A DNA stretch of 64,000 bases from G965202915 sp965202915 (GTDB taxonomy: Bacteria; Pseudomonadota; Gammaproteobacteria; Eutrophobiales; Eutrophobiaceae): positions 1-64,000 of the forward strand of contig OZ241847.1 of assembly GCA_965202915.1 (NCBI GenBank), given 5' to 3'. This document shows positions 1-8,380 of the stretch, piece by piece. The position numbers and the translations under genes are program-made. Position 1 is the stretch's first letter, and every line of letters begins with the position of its first letter. The notes beneath the pieces are model-generated. The model had not been told where the DNA came from, did no database searches, and was given only the letters and a program-made list of their open reading frames with translations.

Positions 1-785
1 TTCTTTGACATGGAGTACATGGTCTTCACGGTTTGGATTTTGAAGGCGCTATATATTTGTCTTATCTCCGGCACATCGTTGATGGATAAAATGAACCGTC
101 CTTTGATAGTTGCGAGCAAATCGGCAATACAAGCAAAGTCATCCCGTTTGAATAGGTCTTTGCCATAATAATTTTCGCAATTGTAATACGGCGGGTCCAA
201 GTAAAACAAGGTATGCGGCTTATCGTAGCGACGGATAAAATCCTGATAGGGCAGACATTCAATCACCACGCCGGCCAAACGCGTATGCAGGTCTTCCAGC
301 ATGGGAGTGAGCTTGGTAATATCGAACCGCGCCGGCCGCTCGGTTGCGACCCCGAAATTCATACCAGAAAAATTGCCGCCAAAGGCCGTGCGTTGCAGAT
401 ATAAAAACCGCGCCGCACGCTCTAAATCAGTCAGGGTCTCCGGGTTTGTTTTAGCCAGCCGCTCAAACTCCGCGCGCGTAGTGATCTGAAAGCGCATCAT
501 CTCAATGAAGAATATATAATGGCGCTGGAGTATTCGGAATAAGGTGGCCACTTCACGTTTATAGTCATTAATCACTTCGCACTTCGGCTTTTCTGAACGA
601 CGCAGGAATACCCCGCCCATGCCGATGAACGGCTCGGCGTAGCAGGTGTGCGGGATCTGTTCTATCTCGGAAATAATTGTTTTGGCCAATCGGAATTTGC
701 CGCCGATATAAGGCGCAACCGGTTTGACTGGGGACACCGCTGTTGCCGTGTCTTTCGGGGTTGAAGGTTTATCAGTTTTTGCCAT
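1..785 (-). CDS. D12-class DNA adenine N6-methyltransferase (Dam-like), C-terminus cut by the window edge
   Basis: Transfers methyl from S-adenosylmethionine to adenine N6 in DNA, probably to modify phage DNA against host restriction. The visible 261 residues show the AdoMet-binding motif PYIGGKFRL (about 25-33), a second AdoMet motif AEPFIGMGG (about 50-58) and the catalytic DPPYY (197-201), in the order of the Dam/D12 family. Family members are about 260-290 residues, so only a short C-terminus is missing. The ATG at 785 has GAGG about 9 nt upstream and lies 14 nt inside the end of com, so translation is probably coupled. In Mu this position is held by mom, which encodes a different DNA modification enzyme. 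Confidence 0.9.
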   Translation of the reverse strand, partial: MAKTDKPSTPKDTATAVSPVKPVAPYIGGKFRLAKTIISEIEQIPHTCYAEPFIGMGGVFLRRSEKPKCEVINDYKREVATLFRILQRHYIFFIEMMRFQITTRAEFERLAKTNPETLTDLERAARFLYLQRTAFGGNFSGMNFGVATERPARFDITKLTPMLEDLHTRLAGVVIECLPYQDFIRRYDKPHTLFYLDPPYYNCENYYGKDLFKRDDFACIADLLATIKGRFILSINDVPEIRQIYSAFKIQTVKTMYSMSK

Positions 786-945
786 GACGAACATCCTCGT
801 TTTGATGCTCGTGGCGTTCGGGTTGGGGACTTACAGCCCTCAGATGAGTAAGCGTGCCACACCGGCGGCACTTGATTTCAATTGTAGCCTCGCTTGCCAT
901 ACGAAGCAACAGCGCATTACAAACACCACATCGTATATCTTTCAT
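772..945 (-). CDS. com: Com-like zinc-finger translational regulator
   Basis: A 57-residue protein beginning MKDIRCGVCN with two CxxC pairs (C6/C9 and C26/C29). This is the arrangement of Mu Com, a small zinc protein that binds mRNA and opens the translation start of the downstream modification gene. The C-terminal third is charged and histidine-rich. The ATG at 945 follows an AGAGGAAA ribosome site. Its stop lies inside the start region of the adenine methylase, the same overlap seen for com-mom in Mu. I infer that it controls the methylase here. The identification rests on the start sequence, cysteine spacing, size and position. Confidence 0.88.
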   Translation of the reverse strand: MKDIRCGVCNALLLRMASEATIEIKCRRCGTLTHLRAVSPQPERHEHQNEDVRHGKN

Positions 946-1043
946 GAGCTTTTCCTCTTCATATTTATGATAGGCTGGCTCTGCTGCGTACGTGGCAGGG
1001 TAGCCTCGGTTGGCTCACTGGAATGGTCAGTGGGTTGACGGCT

Positions 1044-1067
1044 CGGCGGGTGTTCGTGCACTCGCCG
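1044..1067 (-). other. GC-rich hairpin between gpG and com
   Basis: A 9-bp stem (1044-1052 pairing with 1059-1067, one G-T wobble) with a 6-nt loop lies in the 149-nt gap between the gpG stop and com. No U-run follows on the minus strand, so it is a poor intrinsic terminator. It could be a processing or regulatory structure in the com leader. The rest of the gap shows nothing I can name. Confidence 0.35.
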
Positions 1068-1094
1068 GGTCGCTGCCTCTCTTGTTTAGTTAAA

Positions 1095-1586
1095 TCATGT
1101 CCACTGCTCCGCGATATATTCGAGCACAATATCCTTGATGTGAGTGCGGTCTTCGGTGGAGACGCCAAGAAAAGGCCGGGCTGGAATATCACCCCAGGGG
1201 ATAGGCACTGCTTGCCGCGTTTTGATTATTGAGAATCTGCCAAACTCACCCTTTTTAGCGCCAAATTGGTGGGTGGTGGCATAAGGAACATTGGTTCCGA
1301 CAACGGCTGTGGTACTGTCCCAATCGGGGAGGATAGAGTTGATTAAATTGCGCGCTACCTGGAGCTTTGGCCCATCCCTGCCACGGCGCTTGCGCGTTAC
1401 CTCAGACAACGCTTTCCAAGGCGTACCGGTGGTTGGGTCCTGTTCCTTGTCAAAAGTTTCATTGGTGCTCTCAGCGAGGAGGTTGGCAATTTTACGCATC
1501 ACCGGGGTCATGTCGGTGCCAGCTGTGATAAGACGGCTAATCGCGCGTTGTGCCTGCACGTCGTCAAGGGAGATATTGATTTTCAT
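1095..1586 (-). CDS. Phage virion morphogenesis protein (Mu gpG family)
   Basis: A 163-residue protein matching the phage virion morphogenesis family, whose Mu member gpG acts in head completion or head-tail joining. Recognisable parts are the predicted helical N-terminus, the central YATTHQFGAKKGEFGR stretch and the C-terminal IPARPFLGVS, all typical of the family. It is downstream of gpF as in Mu. The ATG at 1586 has no clear Shine-Dalgarno site, and a 123-bp spacer (1587-1709) with no recognisable gene separates it from gpF. In Mu the protease gene follows directly; here that gene is 20 kb away on the other strand. Confidence 0.88.
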   Translation of the reverse strand: MKINISLDDVQAQRAISRLITAGTDMTPVMRKIANLLAESTNETFDKEQDPTTGTPWKALSEVTRKRRGRDGPKLQVARNLINSILPDWDSTTAVVGTNVPYATTHQFGAKKGEFGRFSIIKTRQAVPIPWGDIPARPFLGVSTEDRTHIKDIVLEYIAEQWT

Positions 1587-1709
1587 ATTTATGTTGCTAT
1601 ACTATGATCACGTCAGAGATACAGCGGATGCCCGCACTTTCCTGGTTGATGTAAAAGCAGCACAAAAGAGACATGCGCCGTATCTGAAGGTGACCAGGCA
1701 ACGCCTTCA

Positions 1710-3041
1710 TTACTGATCCACCTTGCGGTGCAATAGAAACCCGCGCCGCTGATTATCCAGATAATTCCCTTTCGCCACCGAAGCCGGCACAAAGTTAAAC
1801 AGCAGCGACCCGTCCTTATTCTCCCTGGCAATCACAAGAGATTGTTCCCTATCCCCTTCAAACAGCGTAATAAAGCGCCGCCGGAAACTGCCGTCCTCAT
1901 ACTCGCTCAACCAAACCTCCAGCGGGTCTTGCAGGGTGGGCAGAATATAATTGGCGTAGCGTTCGCGCGCGGCGTTGCGTTTTTCGACAATGTGCGGCAG
2001 GTAGGATTTGGCAATTATCACATTATGCAAACCCTTTGGGGTTTCCACCTCACGCCAGCCTTTTTCAGGGATAGCCAGCACTTCATTCAGTGTCTTTAAA
2101 GCAGCTTCCCTGCCGTTTGCTCTGGGTAACAAATCCGGTGCCGGCCTGCGCAGCTCGCCCGGGGTGTCGACCAATTTTGGCAGCGCGAAGTCACGAAAGG
2201 ATTTCTGAGATTTTAGCAATCCCAGCACTTCATCCGGGGTGCCACCATTTGGATCGATTAGCGGGAAATCCTTACCCGGGTTATAACTCCATCCTGCGTC
2301 CGGTGTGAAGGTAAAAGACCCGCCCCGGGCGTCTTTACCACGGTATGCCATACCGGGGCGGGTGATGACTTCACCCGTGCGTTTGTCGATGCCGACGTGC
2401 TGCCGCACGCTGTCGAGGCTACCTTTGCCCTGGTTGATTTTCAAGCCGCGCTCCTCGACCTGTCCGGCGGTGAGTGCGCGCACACGGCAGCGGCAATTAA
2501 AACCGTTCGGCGGGTAGTGGCTATCCCAGAATGGGTCATCGTAGCGAAACACCTGGTTATTTATCGCCGCATGGCTGGGGCGGGTGCGTCCGTCCTCCAG
2601 TGCGTCATACATCCAGTAAGGCCGGTCGTCTGCGTTTTCAACTTGCGCCTGGTAGCGGGCCGCAGCCCTGGCGGTGTTCATATTGGTGCGGTAGATGGTT
2701 TTTAACCGGTGTGGACTGCCGAGTTGCACGCTCTCTGCCTTGCCTTCCGAATCAACAATGACTTGTCTGCCCCACCAGCCGCGCCGCTTCAAATTCAGTT
2801 CCAGCACCCGGCTGAATTGCTGCTCAGTTACCCCCTGCTCCAGTGCTTTGTCGACCGAAGTACGAATAGTCTGCAAAACGTCCAATCGCATGGCTTTAGC
2901 CACAGTGAAGGCTTTGGCGTGGGCCGCCTGCCAAGTCTCCCACCAGTTCCAGGATATAGCGTAACCTTTGGATTTGAAGTAGCTGATGGCGCGCCGGGGT
3001 GGGAGCTTTATAGCATAGCCCAGGTCTGTCTGATCCGGCAT
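1710..3041 (-). CDS. Minor head protein, Mu gpF-like, with a C-terminal PBECR-type nuclease-like domain
   Basis: A 443-residue protein. The N-terminal half belongs to the phage head morphogenesis (SPP1 gp7/Mu gpF) family, with the signature around DALEDGRTRPSHAA (about 168-181) and the closing HYPPNGFNCRCRV. These are minor capsid proteins of the portal region. The last 90 or so residues (WLSEYEDGSFRRRFITLF through FLLHRK) look like the PBECR group of small RNase-like folds sometimes fused to phage head proteins; this is recognition from memory. The ATG at 3041 is 3 nt after the portal stop. A nuclease domain carried in the capsid could be injected with the DNA, but that is inference. Confidence 0.86.
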   Translation of the reverse strand: MPDQTDLGYAIKLPPRRAISYFKSKGYAISWNWWETWQAAHAKAFTVAKAMRLDVLQTIRTSVDKALEQGVTEQQFSRVLELNLKRRGWWGRQVIVDSEGKAESVQLGSPHRLKTIYRTNMNTARAAARYQAQVENADDRPYWMYDALEDGRTRPSHAAINNQVFRYDDPFWDSHYPPNGFNCRCRVRALTAGQVEERGLKINQGKGSLDSVRQHVGIDKRTGEVITRPGMAYRGKDARGGSFTFTPDAGWSYNPGKDFPLIDPNGGTPDEVLGLLKSQKSFRDFALPKLVDTPGELRRPAPDLLPRANGREAALKTLNEVLAIPEKGWREVETPKGLHNVIIAKSYLPHIVEKRNAARERYANYILPTLQDPLEVWLSEYEDGSFRRRFITLFEGDREQSLVIARENKDGSLLFNFVPASVAKGNYLDNQRRGFLLHRKVDQ

Positions 3042-3044
3042 CGC

Positions 3045-4589
3045 TTAGCCCTGTAGCCGTTCCCAAACGTTCGTAGCAAAGAGGATTTGAGCCAGCTGTT
3101 GCTCCAATGCGGCGGTGTCAAGTTCCGGATACAGACTGGCTAAATCAGACAGCAACCCTTCCGGATCGGAAGCGGCCTTGTCCAATATGGGCTTAATAAG
3201 CGGGGAGCCCAGGGCTTGCCAATCCTTGGCATCAATGGCATCCAGGGCTTGTTCCAGTTGGTCAAGATCGCCTTCCTGTCGCGCATGCGCCAATCGTGTC
3301 GTTGTTGGCGGGTCTTCTGCCGGCGCGGTCGTCGGAGTCGACATTTCCAACACTTCATCATTCGGTCCCGGCGCTTCCAAATTCATCCACGAGCGTACTT
3401 GATCAGCGCGCACCCTCAAACCGAGCGGCACCAGTTTCGCAAGAGTTTCGCCACGCATTTTTACATCGATATCCTCCTCGCGTTCGATGATCAATCTGGG
3501 ATAGTTTTTGCGCGGACCATTATTCAGGGTGATTATTGGGACTACCAGATCGCGCCTTAGTGTTGCCGCAAGTTGCCGCGCGTCTGAACGCTCTATATCC
3601 TGACGCACCAGATTGTGCACCTGCCCAAGGGCGTAGCTTCCGCTGTCTCCTTCCTCTGTAGTCAGTGTTTGGCCAAGTACCGCGATGCTGATTTGCCTAT
3701 CGATGTATGACACCAGATCGCCAAAGATTTCGGAGCGTCCGCGAACGGTAGAATCATCGACAAATTCAATCATCATCTCCTCGGGAATAATCGCCGCCGC
3801 ATCTGCTGCTACATTGGCCACGGCGCGGTAGAGAACGGTTTTATCCTCGAGAGTAGCGCCCTTATCATATTTACCTACCCGAAGTGGGTTTCCGTAGGCT
3901 TCAACAAAGCGTACCCAATCTTTCAACGTGTAATTCTTGAACAACCACCCCCATGCTGCGGAGCGTGCAAGACCACCACGAATAGGCAGGCCGGATTTTA
4001 CCTTAGAAATGTGTGTGATGAATTTGTAGGACTCTAACTCCGACCAGCCGCCTTCTTCGGTGCGGAGCATCAAGCGGCTTCCAGTCACGCGGTCAAAGTC
4101 GAACCATCTTGGCATGCGCCAATCCAGGCGCAACGGCATCCACTGCCTCTCGGACATATCCCATAGGATTTCCGCAACACTGAAGCCTTTGCCTACTGCG
4201 TCTAAAAGATCAAACAACTCATCTTCAATAGCTTCGCGGCTGAAAAATTCATTGACCAGATCAGCATCTGCGATGTCTGCGGCGGCATCAGATACAGGCT
4301 CGACACGTACACCGATTTGTGCCACTTGCCGCCGCCGCGTTTGCAAAACTCCCAGGTAATGCAAATCTCGCTCTTCCATGAGCTCGGCCAAATCAATGTA
4401 CCTCTCGCTACTGCCATCACCGGGGACTTCCGCCTCCCGCAATATTGCTGCAATTCGATTTGGGGTGAGGTTCTGAACACTCGAGCTTGACCAGATGGAA
4501 CGTACACCGGTCAGCGACGGACCGGCGCGTTCCTCGCGCAGAGCGGTCATATCGATAGGGCGACCCAAATGATCCAGGATTTCTGCCAT
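3045..4589 (-). CDS. Portal protein (Mu gp29 / DUF935 family)
   Basis: A 514-residue protein of the DUF935 family, which includes the Mu portal gp29, the dodecameric ring through which DNA enters and leaves the head. It begins MAEILDHLGRPID, a usual family start, and carries the conserved region around RWFDFDRVTG and the block LPIRGGLARSAAWGW. I chose the ATG at 4589 because it overlaps the terminase stop (TGATG); an in-frame start 12 codons upstream would lie inside the terminase gene. The C-terminal 100 residues are acidic and probably helical. The terminase, portal, gpF order is that of Mu. Confidence 0.92.
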   Translation of the reverse strand: MAEILDHLGRPIDMTALREERAGPSLTGVRSIWSSSSVQNLTPNRIAAILREAEVPGDGSSERYIDLAELMEERDLHYLGVLQTRRRQVAQIGVRVEPVSDAAADIADADLVNEFFSREAIEDELFDLLDAVGKGFSVAEILWDMSERQWMPLRLDWRMPRWFDFDRVTGSRLMLRTEEGGWSELESYKFITHISKVKSGLPIRGGLARSAAWGWLFKNYTLKDWVRFVEAYGNPLRVGKYDKGATLEDKTVLYRAVANVAADAAAIIPEEMMIEFVDDSTVRGRSEIFGDLVSYIDRQISIAVLGQTLTTEEGDSGSYALGQVHNLVRQDIERSDARQLAATLRRDLVVPIITLNNGPRKNYPRLIIEREEDIDVKMRGETLAKLVPLGLRVRADQVRSWMNLEAPGPNDEVLEMSTPTTAPAEDPPTTTRLAHARQEGDLDQLEQALDAIDAKDWQALGSPLIKPILDKAASDPEGLLSDLASLYPELDTAALEQQLAQILFATNVWERLQG

Positions 4590-6028
4590 CAGTAACTTCC
4601 CTGACCAAACTGTGCCCGGCCACAAAACTTATGCCAGCGATCCGGAACCTGCGGCGTGTCGTCATCGGGATCTTTATATTGCAGCGTGCGCACGGGCTCG
4701 TAAGCATAGGTTTGAATCCCTGTTGTGCTGGCTGCTACAGCCAGTGCCAGCGCCCAGAATCGGTCGGCGTGGCCGTCCGTGCCGGATCGTTCAGCCACCA
4801 AGCGCGGAGCGCCGGTGGCGGTGACCTCGGCTTTAATACTGTGCAAATCTCTCCGCAGTTGCTCATCGACGGGCAGGCGCAGGCGTGAATCCTCCATCGC
4901 CTCACGCAGCGAGGTGGCAACATCCAGACGTCTCGGTGCGCTCAGTAACACCCCTTCAACACGGTTGCGGCCGTGTGCTTCCTGCATCTGTTCGACCGGC
5001 GACTCACCCATGCCGGTCTGGTCAACGGCGATACGGATGGGGTGGTAACCCGCTACCATTCCGTTGATGATGCTCGCCTGCTCGGCAAAGGTGATGCCCC
5101 GCTTGGCACATAGTTCGCGTACCCACAGCACGTCGCCGATGCACTCCAGCACCACCGCCACCCAGAGATCGTTCCGGCGCGCGATATCAACGCCAATATA
5201 AGCGGCGCCCTGCTGGTATTTATCCGGCACACCGGCATCGGCATGCTCGGCGGCGCGAATCCATTGCCACTGCAACCACGCGCCGCCACTTTGCGAAGGG
5301 ATACAGAACAACTCCTCATCAGCCGCTTCCTGGTTGATGTAAGCGCCGACGACCTGCTCGCGCCATTGCTGGGCGGCATCCGGATGCCAGCGACGCCGGG
5401 TCACTTCATAAATGCGCTGCACCAGGCCATCCGCAATCGCGTCATCCAGGGTGATGCGATATAACCGGTACTGTTTATGTCGCCCTTCTCGGATCTCGGT
5501 GACCAGCTTGTTGAACGGATTTGTCTGGCCGTTATGAGTGCTGATAATTCGTACCATGCCACCCCATTGCGTGAGGGCGGTGGCGGCCTTCAGCAGTTCT
5601 TCCAGATCATCACAAAAAGCGGCCTCGTCCAGCACATAGCGGTCACCGGGCTTACCCTTGCTGCGCAACACGCGCGGGTTGGAAGGCAAAGCCTGGATGA
5701 ACTTGCCGCCGTCGAAAGTAATTCGGAACCGCAGCACCTGCTCGCGCTCGTTGGTGACAAAAGTTTGCTCAATTTCCGAGCAGGACATATCGAACTTTTT
5801 CGCCCAGGCGGCGCAATCCTGAATATAGGTTTGGGTCATATCCTGGTTGAACGATTGATAATAGACGTTGCCCGTCCCGCCCGCCGCGTGCAGCACCGAC
5901 GCGGCCGCGTCCGCCCAGCTCAGTCCAATGCGGCGGCCCTTTTCGCATACAGCGAACTGTGACGTATCATTAATCCAGCGAGACTGATAGGCGAACAGGG
6001 GGGCAAGTTGTTTTTTGAGATCGCTCAT
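4589..6028 (-). CDS. Terminase large subunit (Mu gp28-like)
   Basis: DNA-packaging motor and headful nuclease, 479 residues. The N-terminal ATPase has a non-classical P-loop region EKGRRIGLSWADAA (about 29-42) and a Walker B strand DRYVLDEAAF. The C-terminal RNase H-like nuclease shows its acidic residues in YIGVDIARRND, AVDQTGMGE and DGHADRFWALALA. Length and motif order match Mu gp28. Its start overlaps the end of the small-subunit gene by 4 nt. Transposable phages of this kind package headfuls from integrated copies, taking some flanking host DNA. Confidence 0.94.
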   Translation of the reverse strand: MSDLKKQLAPLFAYQSRWINDTSQFAVCEKGRRIGLSWADAAASVLHAAGGTGNVYYQSFNQDMTQTYIQDCAAWAKKFDMSCSEIEQTFVTNEREQVLRFRITFDGGKFIQALPSNPRVLRSKGKPGDRYVLDEAAFCDDLEELLKAATALTQWGGMVRIISTHNGQTNPFNKLVTEIREGRHKQYRLYRITLDDAIADGLVQRIYEVTRRRWHPDAAQQWREQVVGAYINQEAADEELFCIPSQSGGAWLQWQWIRAAEHADAGVPDKYQQGAAYIGVDIARRNDLWVAVVLECIGDVLWVRELCAKRGITFAEQASIINGMVAGYHPIRIAVDQTGMGESPVEQMQEAHGRNRVEGVLLSAPRRLDVATSLREAMEDSRLRLPVDEQLRRDLHSIKAEVTATGAPRLVAERSGTDGHADRFWALALAVAASTTGIQTYAYEPVRTLQYKDPDDDTPQVPDRWHKFCGRAQFGQGSY

Positions 6029-6609
6029 CCGGAGGCGACCGATTCCGTCAAAACCTCGCGGATAGCGTTAATGACCTCGGGCGTGACCCCTTGCTGTTTA
6101 CAGACGTCCTCGGCCTTATCCGCCGCTTGCTGGGCATAGGCCGCTTGCAGTTTGCGCTCGCGCTCCGCACTGATTTCGGCGGCGCGCTCCAGGCGCTGCA
6201 CCGCCAGGGCCATCGCGCTGATGGCCGACGCGTCCATGGCCGCTTTCGGGTCTTCCGATTCATCTTTGGCGCGCAGGGTGGCCTCAAACGCCATAGTGCG
6301 CAGCATCTCGACGATGTGTTGCCCCACCTCACCCGTCGGCGCCTCGCCGAATTTTGCAGTCCACACCGCCGCGACTTCGCGCGCTTCGCGGATGCGCTCG
6401 CCGGCACGTTCCATCCGGGACGCGTACCGGTTAAGGCCGGCGCTGGAAAGTGGCGGGATATTCTGTTTCGCCAGCAGCGGGTTGAGATGCCCCAAAATAT
6501 CACGTTGAGATACTCCCGAGCGCAGAAGTTTATCGAGTACCGATTTAATCTCTTTGGGCAGTTGCTGTATCCGCCCCATGCGCCCGCGGGTGGTACGCTT
6601 GCGCGACAT
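6025..6609 (-). CDS. Terminase small subunit-like protein (Mu gp27 / DUF3486)
   Basis: A 194-residue, mostly helical protein of the DUF3486 family, equivalent to Mu gp27 and considered the DNA-recognition partner of the large terminase. The N-terminal basic part (MSRKRTTRGRMGRIQQLP) leads into a helix-turn-helix-like region (SGVSQRDILGHLN, then LSSAGLNRYASRMER). The C-terminal half is a long alanine- and glutamate-rich helix suited to oligomerisation. It overlaps the large subunit by 4 nt and follows a winged-helix gene whose end abuts its start. Confidence 0.9.
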   Translation of the reverse strand: MSRKRTTRGRMGRIQQLPKEIKSVLDKLLRSGVSQRDILGHLNPLLAKQNIPPLSSAGLNRYASRMERAGERIREAREVAAVWTAKFGEAPTGEVGQHIVEMLRTMAFEATLRAKDESEDPKAAMDASAISAMALAVQRLERAAEISAERERKLQAAYAQQAADKAEDVCKQQGVTPEVINAIREVLTESVASG

Positions 6610-6908
6610 TAACCCGGCTCCGGACTTGCGATTCCTGTCACAGTGTCGCGACCGTAAGCCACGTCCTCACCGCGCTCGGTAATGGTCGCCGCGCTCACCG
6701 TCGCCCCAATCGCGCGTTTAACGATTAAGCCACGCTCGTCCAACCAGATGAGCTCTTGTCGTACCTGGTCGCCGCTGGGTTGGTGTGGTGTGGCCTCAGC
6801 GATCGAAGCCTTTAGAATGCTGACGTTCGTCTCGCATTTTGAGGCGGCGAGTAATTGCAGAATCGCCAACCGCAAATCCGCGACATAATAATGAGAGTAA
6901 TCAGCCAT
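6609..6908 (-). CDS. Small winged-helix phage protein (Mu gp26 position, VpaChn25_0724-like)
   Basis: A 99-residue protein with the pattern of the VpaChn25_0724 family found next to DUF3486 in Mu-like phages. It has an N-terminal helix (DLRLAILQLLAASK), a recognition-helix region (PSGDQVRQELIWLDERGLI) and a wing ending TERGEDVAYGR, together a winged helix. The exact role is unknown; a part in packaging is suggested only by position. The stop shares one base with the next gene's start, and its own start overlaps the preceding gene by 8 nt. Confidence 0.8.
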   Translation of the reverse strand: MADYSHYYVADLRLAILQLLAASKCETNVSILKASIAEATPHQPSGDQVRQELIWLDERGLIVKRAIGATVSAATITERGEDVAYGRDTVTGIASPEPG

Positions 6909-7221
6909 TATTGTTATCTCCGATCAGGGCGCGTTGGATGATGTTCAGATTTCGGTTGATTTGATTCATCTGGCCGTCGATGTTGGCCGTGTTTATGGCC
7001 ACATCATCGATCCGAGAGTGTATCGATTTGATTTCCGAATATTGGTCGGACAGATGCTTTATCTGCACCTCACTTTTGGTCACGCGCTCACTCAGCGCGA
7101 CCAGACAAGCACTGTTTGCCTTACTGCGACCGGTCAGCCAGGCAAACACCATCGCGCCGATGGCGAGTAATGAGCTGGCAAAGTAGGCGTAGTCACTGAG
7201 TAGATTAATGTCCATCATCAC
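6901..7221 (-). CDS. DUF2730-type membrane-anchored coiled-coil protein
   Basis: A 106-residue protein with one N-terminal membrane segment (YFASSLLAIGAMVFAWL, about 12-28) and a long heptad-rich helix with repeated I/L spacing (IDDVAINTANIDGQMNQI). This is the DUF2730 pattern at the same position in Mu-like phages. Such proteins lie between lysis and packaging genes and may be spanin- or lysis-related, but no function is proven to my knowledge. Two further methionines follow the chosen ATG at 7221, so the start could be one or two codons later. Confidence 0.78.
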   Translation of the reverse strand: MMMDINLLSDYAYFASSLLAIGAMVFAWLTGRSKANSACLVALSERVTKSEVQIKHLSDQYSEIKSIHSRIDDVAINTANIDGQMNQINRNLNIIQRALIGDNNNG

Positions 7222-7243
7222 ACCGCATCAAAACCCGTTAGTC

Positions 7244-7654
7244 TTACTGCTTAATGGCCCGCAACCCTAACGCCGCCAATGCGGTGATGTACATCAACTG
7301 ACCATAATTGATATCCATATCGGCTATCGCCCTCATCATCTCCGCCGCGGCCTGGGAAAGTTCCGGGTGACCAAATGCGGCAAAGATGCTGCCGAGCATC
7401 GCGGTGATCAATGGAGCGAAGACAACCAAAGTAACAAACTCATCCTTCCATGAACCACCTTGAAGACGCTGCCCGATCAGCTCCCACTCACTTTCATTCA
7501 GAGTGACTTTGGTTTCGCCCTCTTGCTTCGACTGCGCCGTCTTCGCCTGAATGGTCTGAATGGTTTTCTTGCGATCCTCTCTCTTTTCGAAGAAGCCCAT
7601 TACAGGACCCACTAAACCACGAACCGCCCCGGAAATTAAATTGGCAGGATTCAT
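7244..7654 (-). CDS. Putative holin (3TM-type)
   Basis: A 136-residue protein with an amphipathic N-terminus, a hydrophilic middle (KREDRKKTIQTIQAKTAQSK) and two clear hydrophobic stretches (FVTLVVFAPLITAMLGSIFA at about 74-93 and LMYITALAALGLRAI at the end). This fits the 3TM-type holins of transposable phages and gene transfer agents. A holin would permeabilise the inner membrane at the end of infection. The start overlaps the stop of the DUF5675 gene by 4 nt, forming a two-gene lysis unit under the late promoter at 8.36 kb. The assignment is from topology and position. Confidence 0.72.
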   Translation of the reverse strand: MNPANLISGAVRGLVGPVMGFFEKREDRKKTIQTIQAKTAQSKQEGETKVTLNESEWELIGQRLQGGSWKDEFVTLVVFAPLITAMLGSIFAAFGHPELSQAAAEMMRAIADMDINYGQLMYITALAALGLRAIKQ

Positions 7655-8061
7655 ACGTCGCTGATCACTAACAACCAGTCTTCATCGTCGAACACTTCCA
7701 CCAGGCGCTCACAGGCGGCCCGGCTGCTATTGACAGACGCAGGATGCGCAGTGTTAAGGCTTAACCCCGGCGCAATGCAGCCGTGCAGTTCCTGGCGGTC
7801 GGTCTTGGGATTGATGAAGTAATTTGCCGGGTGTATTTCTATAAATGTGCGTCCGGGAACGTCCTGGATGGCAAAGTATTGAAAGCGCCCGGTCTTATCC
7901 CGCTTGACCGTATAACTACCGGGCGGGATACAGGACTTACCTCTCTCATTGGCCGCCCAGGGCGGTTCAACCGTGAAAAGCTCCTCACCTCCGGGCAGGA
8001 TTAATTTACCCAGAGTGCCTTCGGCAAGATGTGCGTATCGCTCAAGATTTGCTTTTTTCAT
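7651..8061 (-). CDS. DUF5675 protein, candidate cell-wall lysis enzyme
   Basis: A 136-residue protein with the DUF5675 pattern: ERGKSCIPPGSYTVKRDKTGRF, then VPGRTFIEIHPANYF and LHGCIAPG. The conserved His of IHP and the His-Gly-Cys of LHGC are candidate catalytic residues. The family is common beside phage holins and has been suspected of acting on peptidoglycan, but I know of no firm activity. I start it at the ATG at 8061 (MKKANLERYAHL) because the 18 residues upstream are proline- and arginine-rich, unlike the family, and overlap the previous gene. No other endolysin is visible, so this is the best candidate. Confidence 0.78.
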   Translation of the reverse strand: MKKANLERYAHLAEGTLGKLILPGGEELFTVEPPWAANERGKSCIPPGSYTVKRDKTGRFQYFAIQDVPGRTFIEIHPANYFINPKTDRQELHGCIAPGLSLNTAHPASVNSSRAACERLVEVFDDEDWLLVISDV

Positions 8062-8302
8062 TCGGCAACACCCGCCAGGACTCCGCGATAGCCTCAGCGT
8101 CGGCCCGGGTTTCAAACACTACCATCAAGAAATCGCCGACCACCGCGTTATCCACGATGAGCGGCAATTTCGAGAAGTAAGCCTGGTCTTGATCTCTTAC
8201 GTCAACCAGAACTAACCAATCACCCTCGCCATTTGTAGCGGTGATGATAAACCCTTGTTCGTCGCGAAGCGCGCGAACGGTGATGTCTTTGTACTCGTTC
8301 AT
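8042..8302 (-). CDS. Hypothetical protein, first gene of the leftward late operon
   Basis: An 86-residue acidic protein with no motif I recognise. Predicted strands (DITVRALRDEQGFIITAT, WLVLVDVRD) and a closing helix suggest a small alpha/beta fold. It has no signal peptide or membrane segment. Its ATG is about 38 nt downstream of the 41-bp late promoter element, and its end overlaps the DUF5675 start by 20 nt, so it is the first gene of the lysis, packaging and head operon. A role in lysis timing is possible from position alone. Confidence 0.7.
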   Translation of the reverse strand: MNEYKDITVRALRDEQGFIITATNGEGDWLVLVDVRDQDQAYFSKLPLIVDNAVVGDFLMVVFETRADAEAIAESWRVLPNEKSKS

Positions 8303-8339
8303 GTCAGACCCTCAGAGTGGTGGTTTGCATGCACCAAAG

Positions 8340-8380
8340 CTAGCACTTCATGGCGGACATTTATAACTTGAACTATGTCA
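8340..8380 (-). promoter_or_regulatory. Putative activator-dependent late promoter (Plys-like)
   Basis: Read on the minus strand, TGACATAGTTCAAGTTATAA opens a 41-bp element ending AGTGCTAG. It matches 20879-20919 on the plus strand at 40 of 41 positions. Both copies lie immediately before late operons, this one before the lysis, terminase and head genes. Mu places its Plys and PI promoters in front of the same gene sets, so I infer a Mor/C-type activator target. It overlaps the last bases of the gene at 8378-8749. Confidence 0.68.

Noticed and set aside
5477..5962. 161-codon plus-strand frame
   Set aside because: It is antisense to the terminase large subunit, which has clear motifs in the other frame; no ribosome site or family pattern.
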